Shown: positions 60,320 to 64,000 of the stretch, one piece after another | How positions within the stretch are numbered: position 1 is the first letter of the stretch | Layout of the letters: every line of letters begins with the position of its first letter | NCBI RefSeq assembly: GCF_026410385.1 | Contig: NZ_JAPMLT010000001.1 | Coordinates: 310,001 to 374,000 of the forward strand | Direction: 5' to 3' | Origin: Tumebacillus lacus | GTDB taxonomy: Bacteria > Bacillota > Bacilli > Tumebacillales > Tumebacillaceae | DNA length: 64,000 nucleotides | Translations under genes and position numbers: made by a program | The notes under the pieces: generated by a model | The model's input: the letters and a program-made list of their open reading frames with translations, nothing else | Told to the model about the DNA's origin: nothing | Database searches by the model: none

Positions 60320-60633
60320 GACGAGCACCTCCTTTCGCGGGATGTTCTTATCCCTACGCAGGGGAACGCTTGTTTGATGCGTGTAAAATAAAAAGTGTGA
60401 ATTGTGAAACGGAATCATTATCGGTGAAAAAAATTTGCAAATCCTGATCGTTTCTTGAAGGACATTGTCATTCATTGTCGAAATGGACTGTACTGGTTTG
60501 TAAACCAGATTTATTTAGGGGTCTGTCTCTGGTGTTTTCTTATCGTTTACATCAGCAGTTGGATTTTCAAAAAACTTACAATCAAGCGGACGCCGGCGGG
60601 GGGCTGGCGTTGCAGCTACGGAGGGGTATGAAA
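60320..60633. other. intergenic region with a 16-bp palindrome
   Basis: The stretch between the divergent small gene and the gene at 60634 has no supported coding frame. It contains CTGGTTTGTAAACCAG (60493-60508), a near-perfect palindrome that could be an operator, and the hairpin GGGAT/ATCCC near the start of the minus-strand gene. No convincing sigma-A promoter is seen on the plus strand, so another sigma factor is possible. Confidence 0.4.
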
Positions 60634-61068
60634 ATGAGAGACAAATTTGTAATCGACATCGACAAGGTGAACCAAGTGGTTGCTTGGCAAATCAAGGACA
60701 ACCTGACTGTCGAGGACGTGGCGGAAGCTTCGACCTTGATCAAAAATGCGTTTGCACAACTGGAAAAAGGCAAGATCAAGGTGTTGGCCGACAACCGCCT
60801 GATGGTGAAGAACGGCCACCCGATCGTCTTCCGTCCGGAAGTAAACGCAGCTTGGGAAGAACTGCAGAAGTGGACGATGAGCTATCTGGAGAAGGTCGCG
60901 GTGCTGTGCAACGGCCCGCTGATGAAGATGCAGATGGACCGCGTTGCAAAGAACAGCGGCATCTTCCAATTCTGCAAACACAGCTGGGATGACGACGCAA
61001 ACAAGATGAAGGAAGAAGCGTATGCATTCCTGGAAATCAGCAGCAATCGCCTGCTGGATGTCGCTTAA
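60634..61068 (+). CDS. hypothetical protein, STAS-like in layout
   Basis: A protein of 144 residues: RDKFVIDIDKVNQVVAWQIK begins a beta strand, then VEDVAEASTLIKNAFAQLEK helix, KIKVLADNRLMV strand, and helical parts with KVAVLCNGPLMKMQMDRVAK. The strand-helix pattern is like STAS/SpoIIAA-type proteins, a tentative view. GGAGGGG lies nine bases before the ATG at 60634; an ATG two codons earlier is too close to it. A strong terminator follows. Confidence 0.65.
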   Translation: MRDKFVIDIDKVNQVVAWQIKDNLTVEDVAEASTLIKNAFAQLEKGKIKVLADNRLMVKNGHPIVFRPEVNAAWEELQKWTMSYLEKVAVLCNGPLMKMQMDRVAKNSGIFQFCKHSWDDDANKMKEEAYAFLEISSNRLLDVA

Positions 61069-61110
61069 CAGACATAGCATACAAAACCAGAGACAGGCAC
61101 GACGAAAGAA

Positions 61111-61145
61111 AGCACCGGTGACAGGGATCACCGGTGCTCTCTTTG
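61111..61145. terminator. bidirectional terminator
   Basis: A perfect 11-bp stem AGCACCGGTGA/TCACCGGTGCT with a 6-base loop, between convergent genes. Confidence 0.85.
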
Positions 61146-61165
61146 TGTTGCTCTCTTGTCATTTG

Positions 61166-62464
61166 TTAACCTGCGATGTTGTTGCCGCCGTTGGAAGCGG
61201 TTTTCAGGCTGTTCAGGTACTCTTGGCCTTTTTTCGCGTCGTACTGACGCTCCCACTTGGCGACGACGACGGTTGCCAGCGAGTTGCCGATGACGTTGAC
61301 GACAGTGCGCATCATGTCGAGGATGCGGTCGATCCCGGCGATGAAGGCGAGGCCTTCGAGCGGGATGCCCACCGAGCCGAGGGTGGCGAGCAGGACGACG
61401 AAGGAGACGCCTGGTACGCCGGCGATGCCTTTGGAGGTCACCATCAGGACCAGCACCAGCGTGATCTGTGCGGTGATCGACAGGTCGATGCCGTACATCT
61501 GTGCGATGAACAGAGCTGCGATGGCTTGGTACAAGGTGGAGCCGTCCAAGTTGAACGAGTAGCCGGTCGGGACGACGAACGACGTGATCGATTTCGGTAC
61601 GCCGAATTTTTCCATTTTCTCGATGATCTTCGGCAGGACACTCTCCGAGGATGCGGTCGAGAAGGCGAGGATCAACTCGTCTTTCAGGATCGTGAACATC
61701 GAGAAGATGGAGATGCCGGAGATCTTGGCCACGAGTCCGAGCACGACGAGGACGAAGAAGAACATGGCGCCGTACACGACGAGGACCAGTTTGCCCAGCG
61801 GGATCAGCGAGGCCACGCCAAATTTGGAAACGGTCACGCCGATCAGCGCAAAGACGCCGAACGGAGCGAATTTCATAATCGTGTTGGTCACCCAGAACAT
61901 CGCATCGGCGACGCCTTGGAAGAAGTTCAGCACCGGCTTGCCTTTTTCGCCGATGGCCGCAACGCCCAGACCAAACATCACAGAGAAGAAGATGATCGCC
62001 AGCATATCACCTTTCATCAGCGATTCGAAGATGTTTTTCGGTACGATATTGACGAATGTTTCAGCAAAGCCGTGGCTTTTAGTCTCACCGGCTGTGTCTA
62101 CATACTTTTGAATATCCGATTGGGTCAGGGCGTTCATGTCGATGCCTGCACCGGGTTGGAACAGATTGGCGATCACCAGACCGAGGATGATCGCAACGGT
62201 GGTGATGATCTCAAAATAGAGAATCGTCTTCAAGCCCAGTCGGCCCAGTTTTTTGATATCCCCCGCGCCGGCGATGCCGACGATCAAGGTGGAGACCACA
62301 ATCGGGACGACGATCATTTTGATCAGGCGAATGAAGATATCGCCGATTGGCTGCAGGTAGGTCGCCACCGCCGGGTTGCCGTAGAAGATGGCACCGACGA
62401 GGATACCGAGAGTCAGACCGATCAAGATTTGCAACGCCAGTCCAAATTTGAATTTCTTTTTCAT
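61166..62464 (-). CDS. dicarboxylate/amino acid:cation symporter (GltP/DctA family)
   Basis: A protein of 432 residues with eight membrane helices and two re-entrant loops. Hallmarks are the SSESVLP loop (SSSS-type hairpin), GYSFNLDGSTLYQAIAALFI, TSKGIAGVPGVSFVVL and the substrate-site LAFIAGIDRILDMMRTVVNV with Asp and Arg that suit acidic amino acids or dicarboxylates. It imports glutamate, aspartate or C4-dicarboxylates with protons or sodium. GAGGTGA precedes the ATG. Confidence 0.93.
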   Translation of the reverse strand: MKKKFKFGLALQILIGLTLGILVGAIFYGNPAVATYLQPIGDIFIRLIKMIVVPIVVSTLIVGIAGAGDIKKLGRLGLKTILYFEIITTVAIILGLVIANLFQPGAGIDMNALTQSDIQKYVDTAGETKSHGFAETFVNIVPKNIFESLMKGDMLAIIFFSVMFGLGVAAIGEKGKPVLNFFQGVADAMFWVTNTIMKFAPFGVFALIGVTVSKFGVASLIPLGKLVLVVYGAMFFFVLVVLGLVAKISGISIFSMFTILKDELILAFSTASSESVLPKIIEKMEKFGVPKSITSFVVPTGYSFNLDGSTLYQAIAALFIAQMYGIDLSITAQITLVLVLMVTSKGIAGVPGVSFVVLLATLGSVGIPLEGLAFIAGIDRILDMMRTVVNVIGNSLATVVVAKWERQYDAKKGQEYLNSLKTASNGGNNIAG

Positions 62465-62573
62465 GTTAGATTCACCTCGCGAGTTGCGTACGTTCTACCA
62501 GTTGTTTGATCTATACGAGACATTGAGTAACTATACTACATACCCGACTGTTATGCTAGGATAAGTTTTTGCC

Positions 62574-62603
62574 TTGGCACCAGAGGAAAAAAAGGGGTAT
62601 AAT
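62574..62603 (+). promoter_or_regulatory. promoter of the aminotransferase gene
   Basis: TTGGCA and a perfect TATAAT are spaced by 18 bases, 56 bases before the start codon. Confidence 0.7.
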
Positions 62604-62658
62604 AAAGGGATGTAATTTTTGGAACAACTGTCAGCCAAGTGAAAGCGGGGTAGTCATC

Positions 62659-63816
62659 ATGGAACATCTATTGAACAAGCGCGTGCAAGAGATTCAGATC
62701 TCGGGGATTCGCAAGTTCTTCAATAAAGTCGTCGAATTTCCGGATGCAGTCTCGATGACGATCGGGCAGCCTGACTTTCCGACGCCCCTGCATATAAAGG
62801 AAGCGGCCAAAGCGGCCATCGATCACAATCGCACCTCCTACACTCACAACGCCGGTTTGCTGGAACTGCGTGAGGCGGCGGCACGATTTGTGCAGAGCCG
62901 GTATGATCTGACTTACAATGCCGAGGATGAGGTGATCGTCACGGTCGGCGCGAGCGAAGCGATCGACATCGCGCTGCGCACGATCTTGGAAGAGGGCTCG
63001 GAAGTAATTCTGCCAGGTCCGGTCTATCCGGGCTATGAGCCGATCATCAAGCTGTGCGGCGCCGTGCCGGTGCATGTCGACACACGCCAAAGCGGATTTC
63101 GCGTCAACGCGCAGATGATCGCCGAGAAGATCACCGACAAAACGCGCTGCGTGATCCTGCCGTATCCGAGCAATCCGACCGGCTGCGTCCTTGATGCACA
63201 GACGTTGCGCGGGATCGCCGATCTGCTGCGGGACAAGGAGATCTTTGTGATCTCCGACGAGATCTACAGTGAACTGATCTATGGGGAACGGCACCAGTCG
63301 ATCGCCCGGTTGCCGGGAATGCGGGAGAAGACGATTGTGATCAACGGTCTGTCAAAGTCGCACTCGATGACCGGCTGGCGGGTGGGGCTGGCGTTTGCGC
63401 CGAGCTATATCGCCCGTCAGATGATCAAGGTGCATCAGTACAACACCACCTGTGCGTCGTCGATCTCACAGTTCGCGGCGTTGGAAGCGCTGACGAACGG
63501 TGCGGACGACGCGCTGCCGATGCGGGAGGAGTACAGACAGCGCCGGGATTACGTATACGACCGTTTGGTCGCGATGGGGCTGGATGTGGTCAAGCCGGAC
63601 GGGGCGTTCTACATCTTCCCGTCAATTGAAAAGTTTGGCCTGCCGTCGTTTGAGTTTGCCATTCGGATGCTGGAAGAGGCCCGTGTAGCGGTCGTGCCGG
63701 GCGATTCGTTCTCTTCGTACGGCGAAGGGTACGTGCGGTTGTCGTATGCGTACTCGATGGAGCAGTTGGAAGAAGGACTGAATCGCATGGAGAAATGGAT
63801 CAGCGCCAGGACTTGA
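62659..63816 (+). CDS. PLP-dependent class I aminotransferase (PatA/AspB-like)
   Basis: A protein of 385 residues of fold type I: TIGQPDFPTPLHIKEAAKAA, TVGASEAIDIALRTIL, PSNPTGCVLD, VISDEIYSELIYG and the PLP Lys in INGLSKSHSMTGWRVG, with the carboxylate-binding Arg in GYVRLSYA. It closely resembles aminotransferase A of Bacillus; an aspartate or aromatic amino donor is possible. An aspB-type gene normally lies between ypmB and asnS, so this may be a displaced relative. The site before the ATG is weak; in-frame codons upstream overlap the promoter. Confidence 0.9.
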   Translation: MEHLLNKRVQEIQISGIRKFFNKVVEFPDAVSMTIGQPDFPTPLHIKEAAKAAIDHNRTSYTHNAGLLELREAAARFVQSRYDLTYNAEDEVIVTVGASEAIDIALRTILEEGSEVILPGPVYPGYEPIIKLCGAVPVHVDTRQSGFRVNAQMIAEKITDKTRCVILPYPSNPTGCVLDAQTLRGIADLLRDKEIFVISDEIYSELIYGERHQSIARLPGMREKTIVINGLSKSHSMTGWRVGLAFAPSYIARQMIKVHQYNTTCASSISQFAALEALTNGADDALPMREEYRQRRDYVYDRLVAMGLDVVKPDGAFYIFPSIEKFGLPSFEFAIRMLEEARVAVVPGDSFSSYGEGYVRLSYAYSMEQLEEGLNRMEKWISART

Positions 63817-63854
63817 GTTTCACATCTTTCGAAGCGACAGGTGGTTTTTTGAGG

Positions 63855-64000
63855 ATGACGGAGTGGGAAGGCAAAGAATTTCATGATGAGACATTTTCCG
63901 GCGACGATCTGACCGGCTTTACGATGCGGGATTGCCGATTTTTCAATTGCAACTTTCGCGGTGTCAATCTTTCGGAGGCGGCCACAGAAAAATGTTTGTT
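63855..64000 (+). CDS. pentapeptide-repeat protein, 3' end outside window
   Basis: From the ATG at 63855 the frame reads MTEWEGKEFHDETFSGDDL, then TGFTMRDCRFFNCNFRGVNL with the A(D/N)Lxx-like periodicity of pentapeptide repeats, and runs off the window. Such right-handed beta-helix proteins have varied roles. It lies 38 bases after the aminotransferase gene without a terminator, so it may be cotranscribed. Confidence 0.65.
   Translation, partial: MTEWEGKEFHDETFSGDDLTGFTMRDCRFFNCNFRGVNLSEAATEKCL

Noticed and set aside
1-64000. Global reassignment of TGA to an amino acid
   Set aside because: Many intact genes end with TGA (for example panB, ku, jetD, the ECF sigma gene), several in functional ATGA overlaps, so TGA is a stop here and any recoding must be local.
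1-64000. tRNA or rRNA genes and a replication origin
   Set aside because: I found no cloverleaf with the usual TTCGA arm and no rRNA-like sequence; dnaD alone does not mark an origin and no DnaA-box cluster was seen.

Overview
The window is a chromosomal segment of a GC-rich, spore-forming member of the Bacillales; gene content and order suggest the Tumebacillus/Alicyclobacillaceae neighbourhood (inference). Support comes from the birA-panB-panC-panD-dinG, ypmA-ypmB and asnS-dnaD blocks of Bacillus type, Rex, a SigH-type sporulation sigma factor, YjcZ-like small proteins and strong AGGAGG-type ribosome binding sites. Genes are tightly packed and mostly end in clear intrinsic terminators. The stretches 8.85-12.7 kb and 47.1-53.0 kb are visibly AT-richer and look accessory.

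Layout. 0-6.5 kb: nucleotide signalling (adenylate cyclase, HD-GYP phosphodiesterase, GAF-PAS-GGDEF-EAL protein). 6.6-8.8 kb: a DUF6884-like protein and a yeeE-yeeD/tusA pair in which the sulfurtransferase carries an in-frame TGA at the catalytic CPxP cysteine. 8.9-13.2 kb: a hypothetical gene behind a 70-bp inverted repeat covering its ribosome binding site, then a polymorphic toxin (WXG100-like N-terminus, WHH nuclease) with its SMI1/KNR4 immunity protein and a decayed second immunity copy. 13.3-25.8 kb: MEMO/AMMECR1 fusion, birA, panBCD, a TPR protein, an SLH/PrcB-like secreted protein, dinG, sigH and rex. 25.9-32.6 kb: two-gene ligD and ku (NHEJ), then mtnP-mtnA-aldolase-mtaD for methylthioadenosine salvage. 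32.7-40.5 kb: a complete Wadjet anti-plasmid operon in the order jetD-jetA-jetB-jetC. 40.6-47.1 kb: secreted alpha-amylase, surE, ypmA, ypmB, a membrane protein coupled to an FtsH-like protease, YiaA-like protein. 47.1-53.0 kb: accessory region with a structured RNA leader, HEPN-like genes (one frameshifted at a run of ten A), HicAB and membrane proteins. 53.1-64 kb: ECF sigma/anti-sigma pair, a candidate C-rich sRNA, three tandem YjcZ-like peptides, a 3-hydroxyacyl-CoA dehydrogenase with ackA, asnS, dnaD, a dicarboxylate symporter, an aminotransferase and the start of a pentapeptide-repeat protein.

How it fits together. In Bacillus subtilis dinG is followed directly by ypmA, ypmB, aspB, asnS and dnaD. 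Here about 19.5 kb (sigH to the amylase and surE) lies between dinG and ypmA, and about 13 kb between ypmB and asnS, so a conserved backbone appears to have taken up blocks for DNA repair, sulfur salvage and defence. The most unusual observations are the in-frame TGA in the TusA-like gene with a hairpin just downstream (possible selenocysteine), a second TGA at a probable Cys position 1 kb away, the candidate C-rich sRNA at 54.7-54.8 kb, and the structured leader at 47.5 kb. All calls come from reading the sequence; no database search was possible.
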